A stretch of 64,000 nucleotides of DNA, taken from positions 1 through 64,000 of the forward strand of contig BAAHQB010000136.1 in the NCBI GenBank assembly GCA_054601695.1, in the 5' to 3' direction. The number at the start of each line of letters is the position of its first letter. Within the stretch, counting starts at the first letter, position 1. Shown here in pieces: positions 1 to 22,094 of the stretch. Source of the DNA: Amorphochlora amoebiformis. Taxonomy: Eukaryota > Cercozoa > Chlorarachniophyceae. The translations under genes and the position numbers were made by a program. The notes beneath the pieces were generated by a model that worked only from the letters and a program-made list of their open reading frames with translations, was not told the DNA's origin and did no database searches.

Positions 1-440
1 GGACTGCGGAAGGTAGCCCTCCTAGCCCTATGCATACCTCAAGGCCAGGGCTAGGGTTAGGGCTGGGGAAGGTATATTTAGAGTTAGGGTTAGGGCTAGG
101 GTTAAGGATAGGGAGGGCTGGGGGAGGAGGGTTAGGGCTAGGGCTAGGGATAGGGTTCCGCTAGGGCTGTAGCCCTAGCCCTATCCCTAGCCCTAGCCCT
201 AACCCTATGCATACCTTCCCCAGCCCTAGCCTTAACACTATCCCTAGCCCTAACACTAACCCTATACATCCAGCCCTAACCCTATCCCTAGCCCTAGCCC
301 TAACCCTAACCCTATACATACATTTCCCAGCCCTAACGTAACCCTATCCCTGGCCCAAGCCCTAACCCTATCCCTAACCCTAACTCTGTGCATACCTTCC
401 CAAGCCCTAGCCCTAACCCTAACTCTGTGCATGCCTTCCC
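1..440. repeat. Degenerate interstitial telomeric repeats, two orientations
   Basis: TTAGGG-type repeats, with many GCTAGGG variants, run to about 165. From about 172 to 430 the block switches to CCCTAA orientation, also with variants (CCCTAG, CCCTAT). The two halves therefore face each other as an inverted pair. No gene is visible. The array is too degenerate to be a functional chromosome end and continues into other sequence, so it is interstitial or an eroded subtelomere. Confidence 0.85.
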
Positions 441-958
441 AAGCCCTGGAAAAGAGAGAGAGAGAGGAGAGAGCGAGATTTCCCAAGCCCTGGAAAAGAG
501 AGAGAGAGAGAGAGGAGAGAGCGAGATAGAGGAGAGAGCGAGAGAGAGAGAGAGAGAGGAGGGTGATAGAGGAGATAGAGGTGAGAGGGAGAGAGAGAGG
601 AGGGAGAGAGAGCGGAGAGAGGGGAGAGGGGAAAGAGGGAGAGAGGGAGAGAGGAAAGAGGGAGAGAGGGAGAGAGGAAAGAGGGAGAGAGGGAGAGAGG
701 AAAGAGGGAGAGAGGAGAGAGAGGAGACAGGGAGAGAGGAAAGAGGGAGAGGAGAGAGAGAGGGAGAGGAGAGAGAGAGGGAGAGGAGAGAGAGAGGGAG
801 AAAAGAGAGGAGGAGAGAGGAGAGAGACGGAGAAAAAGAGAGAGGGAGAAAAGAGAGAGGGAGAAAAGAGAGAGGGAGAAAAGAGAGAGGGAGAAAAGAG
901 AGAGGGAGAAAAGAGAGAGGGAGAAAAGAGAGAGGGAGAAAAGAGAGAGAGAGAGAGA
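441..958. repeat. Purine (GA)n tract
   Basis: Almost uninterrupted GA/GGA/GAAA purine sequence on the + strand. It includes a regular 18-nt unit (GAGAGAGGGAGAAAA type) repeated about eight times at 835-950. Open frames here encode only RE/GE repeats and are not genes. Confidence 0.9.
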
Positions 959-1084
959 ACTCGAAATCGGTTTTTCGTACATTGATATCAGCGTTTCGCT
1001 TTACGAGTTCATCCCAGATATCTTTAACTTCGCCTACACTGCACTCCTTTAGGAATCTGAGGTGGGGGCTATGGTCAGAGCTTA
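959..1084. other. Short unique segment between GA and CT blocks
   Basis: About 120 bp of ordinary-complexity sequence flanked by a purine tract on the left and a pyrimidine tract on the right. I recognise no gene in it. Confidence 0.5.
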
Positions 1085-1705
1085 TCTGTCTGTCTCTCTA
1101 CTCTCTCTCCACACACACTCTCTCTCTCTCTCTTTTCTTTCTCTTCACACTCTCTCTCTGTCCTTCCTCTCTCCTCTCTCTCTCTCTCTCTTTCTCTCTT
1201 CACTCTCTCTCTCTTTCTCTCTTCACTCTCTCTCTCTTCACTCTCTCTCTCTCCTTACTCTCTCCTCTCTCTCTCTCTCTCTTCCTTTCCTCTCCCTTGA
1301 CTCTCTCTCTCTTCCTTTCCTCTCTCTTCACTCTCTCTCTCTCTCTCTTCCCTCTCTCTCTCTCCTTTTCTCAATCGCGCTCTCTCTTTTTCACTCTCTC
1401 TTCACTCTCTCTCTCTCTCTTTTCTCAATCGCACATCTCTCAATCTCTCTCTCTTTCAATATCGCGCTCTCTCTATTGCTCTAATTTGGTATCACTCCCT
1501 CTCTCCCTCTCCTCTGCTCTATCTCTCTCTCTCTCCTCTGCTCTCTCTCTCTCTCCCTCTCCTCTGCTCTCTCTCTCCCTCTCTCTCTCTCTGTGCTCTC
1601 TCTCTCTCTCTCTCCCCTTTGCTCTCTCTCTCTCTCTCTCTCTCTCTCCTTGCTCTCTCTCTCCTTTGCTCTCTCTCTCTTCTCGCATTCGTTCTCTTTC
1701 TCTCT
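1085..1705. repeat. Pyrimidine (CT)n tract
   Basis: Nearly pure CT/CTT/CCT sequence with a few ATCGCG interruptions. It is the approximate complement of the 441-958 purine block, so the two could form an imperfect inverted pair around the 125-bp unique core. Confidence 0.9.
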
Positions 1706-1709
1706 CGTT

Positions 1710-1739
1710 TCCTATATATAATATGTATAATATTATACA

Positions 1740-1790
<51 letters not shown>

Positions 1791-1855
1791 TATATGTATG
1801 TGTTATATGTATGTTTTGGACTAGGTTTGGAGCTTTGATTTGGATGTAATCCTAC

Positions 1856-1920
<65 letters not shown>

Positions 1921-1951
1921 TACACATATAATATACATACACACATATATA

Positions 1952-2009
<58 letters not shown>

Positions 2010-2175
2010 CTATATATGTATGTTTTTGGATTAGCTTTGGGTTACCTACGAAGCGTTGATTTAGATGTGATCTTGCATCCTGCGGTCAGACACTCTCTTG
2101 ACTGGGGTGTGCATATACAATGAATGTACTGTAATACATCATATATATATATATATATATAATATATACATATAC

Positions 2176-2211
<36 letters not shown>

Positions 2212-2212
2212 C

Positions 2213-2265
<53 letters not shown>

Positions 2266-2338
2266 ATATGTTTGTGTGTGTGTGTGTATGTGTTATATAT
2301 ATGCAGTAAGACACTCTGTGTACAATACATCATATATA

Positions 2339-2374
<36 letters not shown>

Positions 2375-2420
2375 TATATTATATGTACATAATATGTATG
2401 TGTGTGTATATATGTATATA

Positions 2421-2487
<67 letters not shown>

Positions 2488-2501
2488 GTAAGTATGAAAG
2501 T

Positions 2502-2534
<33 letters not shown>

Positions 2535-2539
2535 ATATA

Positions 2540-2585
<46 letters not shown>

Positions 2586-2621
2586 TGCAAACATATCTTC
2601 TTCCCAAGTCCCCACTGTATC

Positions 2622-2667
<46 letters not shown>

Positions 2668-2668
2668 A

Positions 2669-2749
<81 letters not shown>

Positions 2750-2790
2750 AATATATATATATATATATATATATTTGTATATACATCTAG
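1710..2790. repeat. (TA)n microsatellite block
   Basis: Long (TA)n runs broken by short TG/CA stretches and two short unique patches near 1820-1850 and 2030-2110. No gene is seen. Confidence 0.95.
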
Positions 2791-2799
2791 TCTAGCTAG

Positions 2800-3437
2800 T
2801 ATAATATGTACATCACATGTGTCTCTGTGACTGTACCTGACACAACACAACACATCATTTGAAAGCGTCTAGAGGTTTCGAACAAGAACGTACCTTTTCA
2901 TATCGCTTCACCAGCCGCGAAACTCCTGACGGCCCCCATGAGGTAAACCTTTGAAAAGCAGGTAACACCTTCCCGGGGAGCAACAGCATATTCCCCATCT
3001 TCAACTTAATCTAGCCTCTTGTTTTGACTGGTGCGGTTTTCTCCTCTAGCCTATCCTAGCTATCCCCCGCCTGAGACAAGACACAACCGCCCTCCTCGTT
3101 ATATGTCGTCTTCAACGAATGTTTACCCGTTCAAACTTTACCGACTCTGGACCCTCTAGCTAAGAATCCATAAAAATAAATTCTAAAAATAGCGCTTAAC
3201 TAGATTTGAAGTCTAATAATCGATTCACTCGAATCTCTAGATCTAGCTAGTCTAGGGTGGTGAGTGCTCTGCGGCTTGTGACCGCAACTCGACCCTTGGG
3301 GCGAGCCGCGGTAAGCGCTTCTATTTTGATATTATACTAAGTTATATGTCAAAGTGAGATTTCAGTGTCCAGAGTTTAGATACCAGTATTGGTGAAGACT
3401 AAATTTACGAAAGGTAACATTTGCGCAGGCCGCATGG
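2800..3437. other. Unique sequence downstream of the adenylyl cyclase gene
   Basis: About 640 bp of normal-complexity sequence after the adenylyl cyclase stop codon (on the - strand). It may hold the 3' UTR and part of an unrecognised feature. I found no convincing exon. A tRNA-like fold near 3244-3310 is described under findings. Confidence 0.4.
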
Positions 3438-11136
<7,699 letters not shown>

Positions 11137-11700
11137 GTATGGTCTTGGGTCTCCAAGGGGCCACCTCGCCAGTATCAGGCCTCCATGTGGAAGTACAAAA
11201 TTCTGCCGAAAAGATTGTAGCCGAAAAGAAATCTCTTTTTCCGGACATATCTTTTCGGCGAATGGGGCTTGTGGACAGGACCACTGCGCCATCCTTGGGG
11301 CGCCTCTCAGGATGGGTTTCCCTCATCCTTGCTGTCTTGTCCCTCTCCATGATATTCATTTTAGGTATGCTTCAAACCAATATCCTACAGAACTTCAATC
11401 TAATCAACAGACAACCCTTTTTCCCCAGTACCAGATCCTGCCCGAACCACTCTTGTTGGCCACCCGACAGCCAGGCTGAACACGTATCTCTCCCCACTCT
11501 CCCTCCACCCTACCGCCCTGTAATTTAGCAGCTGCCATCCTCAAACGTTTCAGGTACTCGCTGCCTTCTCGTTTGTCCAGGATCTCGACAGATACCCCCC
11601 TGCGCTTTTCCCGTGCTGTTGGGTTGCAAGCACCGGTAAGGCCTCTGTGGGTTCCCTTAAGCCCTTGGAGTACCCTTATAATCGATATTGATCGTTCTAG
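11137..11700. promoter_or_regulatory. Shared 5' region between the cyclase and PNPase genes
   Basis: The cyclase (-) and PNPase (+) genes diverge from this 560-bp stretch, which is free of TA and telomeric repeats. A + strand open stretch at 11480-11635, lacking an ATG, ends at a GTAAGG donor and would join in phase to 11701. Its predicted residues are rich in Arg, Ser and Leu and nearly free of acids (for example LKRFRYSLPSRLSRI), so it may encode an organelle-targeting presequence for PNPase, with its start codon in a further exon. I see no TATA box that I would defend. Confidence 0.4.
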
Positions 11701-11703
11701 GGA

Positions 11704-12499
11704 ATGCGTGCTCGCCTGGGACCGCAGCAAAGACGGAGACCATCTTTCCACGTCGCAGTTGAGTCTGCAGAGGCTGCGATCGAACAAGAGAGCGACCTGG
11801 CTGAGGTGTGATGTAAACCTAAATGTGAACTATGGAAAGAAGGAGAGCGTCAGGCCTCATACATGGCAAATTTGAGAAGGGGGAGAGCGAGAACTCGGAC
11901 CAAAAAAACTAAAAGAGACATGAAAAAGTGATGTTTCGCTCGTGCCCAGGGAGCTTACTCAGTGACACGTGACGGAGAGAAGGTCAATCTTCGCTACAAG
12001 GTCAACCAGTTGCACCCATATCCCGAATCCCAACCACTTGAATGAACACAAATAAACTGAAGACAAAATTTACTCCAGAGCGCTGGGCGTGTCGTGAGCA
12101 TCGAGACGGGAACCATAGGCAAGCTCGCAGCGGGGGCAGTGATGCTGCAAGACGGGGGTATAAACTAGGCCACACACATCAACTGAGCTTGAGCCCTGAC
12201 TATCTGCGAGGAATAACGAGTGAACCATCTGACAGGCACAGTGTTGTACACGACGGCATGCGCTGAGCGGCCCATGTCTCCCGACGTAAGGAAACGCGAG
12301 ACTTGAATTCCATGTTTTCTTTCTCCTTGTCCAGTTATTTGGAGGGCACTTTTCTTATATTTAGAGGGTTGAAGGGGTCACAAGAGTAGCTGTTCAACGT
12401 GTAGCAAATCTAATCTAGCTCAATCAATAGGATATTGGAAAACCGACAGATTTCACTCCGCTGAGGGTTGATTATTTCGAGAGGAGTAGGTATATTATC

Positions 12500-12539
<40 letters not shown>

Positions 12540-12679
12540 CATATTTCTACATATGTATGGTAGTATGTATACATGAGTATAAGTATGAGAAATTATATAT
12601 ATATATATATATGTATATATATGTGTGTATATAAATATGTATAAGTATATATATATATATATATATATTAATATATCCA

Positions 12680-12715
<36 letters not shown>

Positions 12716-12914
12716 CAAATATATATTATATATATATTTTTATATAATATATATATATATATATATATGTGTGTATATATATATATATATATTGAAATAT
12801 ATATATGTATATATAAATAAATAAATATATGTATATATGTATATAATATATATTATAAATATATGTAAATATATTATATGTTATACACACACGCACATAT
12901 ATCTATATATATAT

Positions 12915-12997
<83 letters not shown>

Positions 12998-13077
12998 TAT
13001 ATGTAGAATATATATATATATATATGTATATGTATGTATATATGTATATATATATATACATATTATATACATATAGA

Positions 13078-13112
<35 letters not shown>

Positions 13113-13202
13113 ACATATGTATATATATATAGAATATATATATCTATAATATATATATATATATAATACATATACATATATATATAAATATATATATACA
13201 TA

Positions 13203-13267
<65 letters not shown>

Positions 13268-13554
13268 AATATATATATATATATGTATACAATATACACA
13301 TATATATTAGGTTTAAGCTTCATATCCTGTTCTCCTTTCATCTGTATCCCAAAACCGAATAATAATAATAATAATACCGAATAAATAAATCTGAATATTT
13401 TAACCTCGTAACCACTAGTGCTGCGGGTCGTACTAATCAAGGGTTTTTTAAGCGTGATGGCCGCCCGTCAGATCGGTATAATATGTATATATATGTATAT
13501 ATATATATATATGTATGTATATATAAGTATATATATATGTATATATAAGTATTT

Positions 13555-13614
<60 letters not shown>

Positions 13615-13657
13615 TTACATATGATACATGTGTGTGTAGGTATGTATTTGTGTATGT

Positions 13658-13698
<41 letters not shown>

Positions 13699-13735
13699 TA
13701 TGCATGTATATAATGTGTGTGTTATGTACAAATAT

Positions 13736-13776
<41 letters not shown>

Positions 13777-14222
13777 CATATACATGTATATATATATATA
13801 TATATATTATATACTATAAACACCTATATACATTTATATGCACATCTCAATACAATTCCATTCGCACAAGAACAAACATAAATATATCTGAAATTTTAAG
13901 ACTATTCCTAACAGTACAATGGCACACATCCATACGTATGAAATTCCAGAGAAGTGACAATACGATAGCACACGTACATATGTATGAAATTCCAGGGAAG
14001 TTTTAATATCTCGCGTCATTGAAAATTCCAGATAGCACACATACATACGTATGAAATTCCAGGGAAGTCTTAATATCTCGCGTCATTGACCGCTCCATTC
14101 GCCCTCTCCTTATGGGCTGGGCGAGAGAAACACAGGTAGTACTTACTATATGCAAGTTACAAATATGTATGTATATGTAAATATGTATATATGTGTGTAC
14201 ATAAATGTATATATATATATAT

Positions 14223-14304
<82 letters not shown>

Positions 14305-14344
14305 GAAATGTGTATGAGTGTCATATGTGAATATATATATGTAA

Positions 14345-14375
<31 letters not shown>

Positions 14376-14689
14376 CATATATATACATATACACATATAT
14401 ACATCCACAACACTATCCCAACACACAAACACACGCAACACACACAACACACACAAACACACACACACCCTCTCCCTCCCCAAACACAAACACACACACC
14501 AATCCAACAGACCCTTTCATGGGTGCTGAGCTATGATAAGGTCCATCTGCCGTCCACGCTCTCTATCGTCGCGTCCTCCGCTGCCCTCGCCATGAGTGAA
14601 ATTCCGATGAGACAGGTATATATATATATATTATGTATATATATATATGTATATATAACATATACATATACATATACATATATAAACAT

Positions 14690-14755
<66 letters not shown>

Positions 14756-15277
14756 GGTGCGATTAGCCCTCATAGGCAGGGAGAGGAGGCCGGGAAAGAG
14801 AGAGGAGAGAGAGGAGAGGGAGAAGGAGAGAGCAGAGAGGGGAGAGGGAGAAGGAGAGAGGAGAGGGGGAGGGAGAGAGGAGAAAGTGGAGAGGGAGAAG
14901 GAGAGAGGAGAGGGGGAGGGAGAGAGGAGAAAGTGGAGAGGGAGAACAAGAGAGCAGAGGAGAGAGGGAAGAGAGGAAGAGAGAGCGAGATAGGGTTAGT
15001 GGGAGAGGAAAGAAAGACATGATACAAGGCTTCATAGGGTGCGCGAGCAGAGAGAGGAGAGGGAGAGAGCTGAGAGAGGGAGAGAGTGCGTAGAGAGGGA
15101 GAGAGTAGAGAGATAGAGAGAGGGAGAGGGGGAGCAGAGAGAGGGGGAGAGAGAGGGGAGGGAGAGCAGAGGGCGAGAGTAGAGAGGGAGAGAGGGCGCA
15201 GAGAGAGGGAGGAGAGAGGGAGGAGAGAGAGGGAGAGGGAGGATGAGAGAGGTATATATGTATAATTGTATATGTAA

Positions 15278-15333
<56 letters not shown>

Positions 15334-15415
15334 ATAAATTGAGCAGCGGCTTGTGTATAGCCAATGGAAAGCTCTTATACATATATAGATATATGTATAC
15401 ATATATATATATATT

Positions 15416-15449
<34 letters not shown>

Positions 15450-15645
15450 GTACATTTTTACATATATATACATATATATATTTTTATATATATATATATA
15501 CGTGTGTGTGTGTGTATTAGGTTGTAGACAGAGAGCGAGAGAGAGAACGAGAGAGAGAGCGAGAGAGAGAGAGAGGGAGAGAGGGATGAGAAGTAGAAAG
15601 AGAGAGAGAGAGAAAGATGCATATATGGTATATAATTATATATAT

Positions 15646-15683
<38 letters not shown>

Positions 15684-15732
15684 CATACATATACATGTGT
15701 GTGTGTGTAAAATAATATATATATTTAATAAA

Positions 15733-15763
<31 letters not shown>

Positions 15764-15818
15764 CATATATATATATATATATATAGTATGTATATATGTA
15801 GCAACGGCGATGGAGAAT

Positions 15819-15880
<62 letters not shown>

Positions 15881-15926
15881 ACTAGGTTGTAGCAGCAGTA
15901 CGTGAGCAATGGTTGATGGAGAATAC

Positions 15927-15967
<41 letters not shown>

Positions 15968-15995
15968 TATCTCTCTCTCTCTCTATATATATATG

Positions 15996-16091
<96 letters not shown>

Positions 16092-16362
16092 GTTGTAGCA
16101 GCAGTACGTGTAGCAATGGTCGATGGAGAGCTACTCATCAACCCCACACGCGATCAGGTAATATTTCGCATATGTACGTAATATTTTGCGTATATATATG
16201 TAATATTTCGTATATACATGTAACAGTTCGAATATATACGTAATATTTCGTATATATACGCAATCTTTCGTATATATACGTAATATTTCGTGTGTATACG
16301 TAATATTTTGCATATATACGTAATATTTCGCGCATGGTATTTCGTATATGAAAATATATATG

Positions 16363-16393
<31 letters not shown>

Positions 16394-16454
16394 GTATATA
16401 TTATATTATATATATATATATATATACGTAATATTTCGCATGTATATAATGTAC

Positions 16455-16508
<54 letters not shown>

Positions 16509-16604
16509 CATATATGTATACATATATATATATGTATGTATATATATATTACTTATATATATATATATATATAAATATATATGTGTGTATATATATAATA
16601 TATA

Positions 16605-16669
<65 letters not shown>

Positions 16670-16735
16670 TATATATATATATAGTATATATATACCTATA
16701 CAATTACATGTATATATTCATATATAAACATATAC

Positions 16736-16786
<51 letters not shown>

Positions 16787-16860
16787 CATGTATGTGTATA
16801 TTTATGTATAGATGTTTACATACAATGTATATTCATGTATATATATGTATATATATATAA

Positions 16861-16893
<33 letters not shown>

Positions 16894-16928
16894 GCGTATA
16901 CGTTACATATATACATGCATGTATACAT

Positions 16929-16971
<43 letters not shown>

Positions 16972-18193
16972 GTAAGTATATATATAATCATATTTATATA
17001 AATACACACATACACATATACGTATATTCATTTTAAAATCCATAATCCTAAGCTCGAAAACTCGACTCTCGAGCTAATCGTCAGTGGCACTCAAGAAGCT
17101 GTAACCCTCACCCTAACCCTAACCCTAACTCTAACCCTAAACCTAACCCTAACCCTAATCTCAACCCTAACCCTAATCCTAATCCCAACCTAACCCTAAC
17201 CCTAGTCCCAACCCTAACCCTCAACCTAACCCTAACCCTGACCTAACCCTAACCCTAAGCCTAAACCTAACCATAACCCTAACCCAAATCCTAACCTTAA
17301 CCCAAACCTAAGATTCCCTAACCCTACCCCTAAGCCTAACCCTAACCCTCACCCTAACCCTTACCCTAACCCTAACCATAACCTAATCCTAGCAGTAATC
17401 CCAACCCTAACCCCAACCCTAACCCTAATCCCAACCCTAATCTCTAACCCTAACCCTAGCCCTAACCCTAACCCTAACCCTAGCCTTATACCAACCCAAA
17501 AGCAACCCTGGCCCTAATCCCAACCCTAACGCTAATCCTAACCCTAACCCTAACCTTAACCCTAGCTCTAATTAACCCTAACCCTAGCCTTAACCCTAAC
17601 CTAACCCTAACCCCAACCGAAACCATAGCCGTAATCCCAACCCTAAACCTAACCCTAACGCTAGCCTCAATCCAACCCTAACCTAACCCTAACCCTAACC
17701 TTAACCCTAACCGTAACCCTAACCATAGCCCTATCTTTAATCCCAACCTAATCCCTAACCCTAACACTAGGCATAAACATAACCTACCCTTAACCCTAGA
17801 ACCCTAGCCCCATCAACCCTAACCCTAACCCTAACCCTAACCCTAACCCTAACCCTAACCCTAACCCTAATTTGGGTACACGGCAGGTGGTGATGATAGA
17901 AGGAGAGGCTAGTTTCGTCCCAGAAGAGCAAGTGCTTAAGGCAATATCCACGGCTCATGACCACATCAAGCCGATATGCTGTGCTAGTAAGACTTACGCA
18001 TATAAAATGAGAATGTTAAGATTATATGTTCTGCTAGTAAGATTTGTGCTTATGTTTAGGTTATTAGGATGTCTGTTGGTGTGTGTTGCACTTCTCTTGC
18101 TTTCTGTCTGTCTGTGTCTCTGTGCTATCTCCCTCTCTAGATATGTATGTATGTATGTATGTATGTATATATATATATATAAAGTATATGTAC

Positions 18194-18236
<43 letters not shown>

Positions 18237-19512
18237 TATATATATATATATATATATAATCATATACAAATACATACGACTCTTTTTTCGTTTTCCCGCT
18301 GTATGAAATCTCTCGTTATCTTCTCTCCCTCCCTCTCTCTCTCACACACACAAATACAAACAAATACACAAACACCACGAACACACACACACACATACAC
18401 TCACCGAGATGCTATCAGGGACACACACACACACACACATGCATGCACACACGAAAAGTCCCGATTGACACGTGCCCTAATCAACACCCTGCAGCCGAAA
18501 AACTAAAAAAAAAAAATTCAATTTTTTTCCAGTCGAAGCCTTCGCGGAAGAAGTGGGGAAGCAGAAAGAGGTTATGAGACATATTTTGGTCAATTTTTTT
18601 GAGTCTCATTAATACGATAGGATTACATGTTCACTTATCATTAATCCGAGGCTATCGTTACTACGGTAGGGTGACATGTAAACAGGTTATCAGGCTATCA
18701 TTACTACGGTAGGGTAACATGTAAACAGGTTATCAGGCTATCATTACTACGGTAGGGTAACATGTAAATAGATTATCAGGCTATCATTTTAACACAGTAG
18801 GGTAGCTTGTTTAGGTTATAAGGCTATCACTACCACGATTCGGTGATATGTTTAGATAATCAGGTACGGTCGGGGAACATGTTTAGGTTATGAGGCTATC
18901 GTTACTACGATTCGGTGATATTTTTTAGAAAATCAAGCTAATATTATTACGGTCGGGGAACATGTTTAGGTCATGAGGCTATCATTACTACGATTCGGTG
19001 ATATGTTTAGATAATCAGGCTATCATTATTACGGTCGGGGAACATGTTTAGGTTATGAGGCTGTCATTACTACGATTCGGTGATATGTTTAGATAATCAG
19101 GCTATCATTATTACGGTCGGGGAACATGTTTAGGTTATGAGGCTATCATTACTACGGTCGGGTCCATCATTATTACGGTCGGTGACATGTTTAGGTTATA
19201 AGGCTATCGTTAGTAGTGTTAGATGATATGTTTGGCATGTCTGAGGGTGTTGATGTATAGGCTGTGTACGACTTGCCAGAATCTGCTATGGAGGCCGTTA
19301 CGGATATAGGTATGATATATATATGTATATATATAAATATATATATATGTATATATATATATATATGTATATATATGTATGTATGTATTCTTATGAATTG
19401 TTAACTAGTAATATGTATTATACATGTACGCATATACATATATATATGTATGTGTGTGTATATATGTGTATATGTGTATGTATAATGTGTGTGTATGTGT
19501 ATATTATATGTG

Positions 19513-19543
<31 letters not shown>

Positions 19544-19617
19544 ATGTGTATATATGTGTGTGTGTGTGTATTATATTTGCATGTATATATTTATGGATGT
19601 AGTATATACTATATGTA

Positions 19618-19658
<41 letters not shown>

Positions 19659-19718
19659 GTTTTGTATTCAGGGATACCCCTTAATGATGAACTTCTGCGT
19701 TATATAATATATATATAC

Positions 19719-19757
<39 letters not shown>

Positions 19758-19848
19758 GACAATCTAAATATATATATCACATATATATATATATATATAT
19801 ATGTGTGTTTTGTATTCAGGGATACCCCTTATTGATGAAGCTCTCCGT

Positions 19849-19907
<59 letters not shown>

Positions 19908-20235
19908 ATAGGGATACCCCTTATTGATGAAGCTCTCCGTATCAGCGAAAAACAGGTTGAAATTCCATATTTCTGATCCAAATATATCCATGTATATGTT
20001 ACATTCATGCATCTACTATATTCATGCATACATTTATGTCTAATTCCCACATGGCTGTATATATTATATATATATATATTATATGTAGGCCAAAAACAGG
20101 TTGAAATTCCAAATTTCTGATCCAAATATATCCATGTATAGGTTACATTCATGCATCTATTATACTCATGCATATATTTATGTCTAATTCCCACATGGCT
20201 ATATATGTACACATGTATATACACACATATATATA

Positions 20236-20268
<33 letters not shown>

Positions 20269-20274
20269 GTGTAT

Positions 20275-20325
<51 letters not shown>

Positions 20326-20473
20326 ATATGTATTCACATACACCCACATACATATACATATATATACATATTATATGAATATATATATATATAGAGAGAG
20401 AGAGAGATCGATTTATATATTTACTTAAATGCTCTCAGTGGGGCTTGAACACGTTTTATATTACACATGTGTA

Positions 20474-20546
<73 letters not shown>

Positions 20547-20684
20547 ACAATTATTTGTTGGTGATTCTTTACTGCTGTTAAGTTGAATGTAACATACATA
20601 CATGCATATACGTATTATATGTATATATATATATATACATACATATACGTATTATACATATATATAGATATATATATATATACA

Positions 20685-20717
<33 letters not shown>

Positions 20718-20981
20718 TATATATATATACCTATATATATATATGTATGTATACCTGTATATATATGTATGTGTATATGTGTGTATATATATATGTATGT
20801 ATTGTATATATATGTGTATATGTATATATATATATAATATATATAGTTGCGTGGAGCTGCTTTCGACAAGGCCAAATCATTCATTATGGACACTCTTTTC
20901 CCAGAGGGTTATATATATACAAACAAATATATATGTATATATATATGTATGTGTGTATGTATGTATGTATATATGTATAGA

Positions 20982-21077
<96 letters not shown>

Positions 21078-21262
21078 ATATGTACGACTACATATATACA
21101 TACATATATAAATATATATATATACATACATATATATATATATATATGTATATGTATATATATGCACAAATGTTGTTGGAGCCTCTTCTTAATAGAAGTG
21201 TACATATATAGATATGTATTTACATATATACTTGTATATATATATATATATATATATGTACA

Positions 21263-21297
<35 letters not shown>

Positions 21298-21361
21298 ACC
21301 TTTAGACGAAGAGGCAGTAGAAGGAAGAGACTGGGATCAAGAGGTCAAATATACACAGATT

Positions 21362-21392
<31 letters not shown>

Positions 21393-21418
21393 CACATATA
21401 TATATATATATATATTCG

Positions 21419-21449
<31 letters not shown>

Positions 21450-21533
21450 TATATGTACATATATATATATATATGTATTTATATATATATATATCCGGAT
21501 TCAAACACACACATATTATAGATTTTGATATAA

Positions 21534-21565
<32 letters not shown>

Positions 21566-21648
21566 ATATATACATTTATGTGTATTATATAGGATGCCAA
21601 GATTGCGATTAAGCGTCTTACTATCAAACGCCTACGGGATATGGTCCT

Positions 21649-21700
<52 letters not shown>

Positions 21701-21757
21701 ATATATATATATATATATATGTATATACATGTATATGTATATATGTATATGTGTGTG

Positions 21758-21849
<92 letters not shown>

Positions 21850-21864
21850 CCTATATATATATAT

Positions 21865-21907
<43 letters not shown>

Positions 21908-22042
21908 GGTGTCTTACTACCAAACGCCTACTGGACATGGTCCTCTCACCTCAGATATATAATATATAATTTACATATATATATATATATATAAATATAT
22001 ATTATATATATATATATATATACGTATACACACATACCATAT

Positions 22043-22094
<52 letters not shown>

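Noticed and set aside
1-440. True chromosome end
   Set aside because: Repeats are degenerate and change orientation, with genes and more repeats beyond; equally long telomeric tracts are internal elsewhere in the window.
388-1824. 478-aa open frame across 388-1824
   Set aside because: Low-complexity RE/GE and SLSL translation of GA and CT tracts; no conserved domain.
1710-2830. Many open frames of 60-135 aa reading IYIYIY or YIYIYI on both strands
   Set aside because: They are translations of (TA)n. The same applies to all such frames throughout the window.
11480-11635. Annotating this stretch as the definite first coding exon of PNPase
   Set aside because: The frame and donor fit and the composition is presequence-like, but there is no ATG in the open stretch, so it is only mentioned as a possibility.
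11404-11787. 127-aa minus-strand frame upstream of the cyclase
   Set aside because: Antisense to the probable PNPase 5' exons; it does not join in phase to the cyclase start and shows no cyclase similarity.
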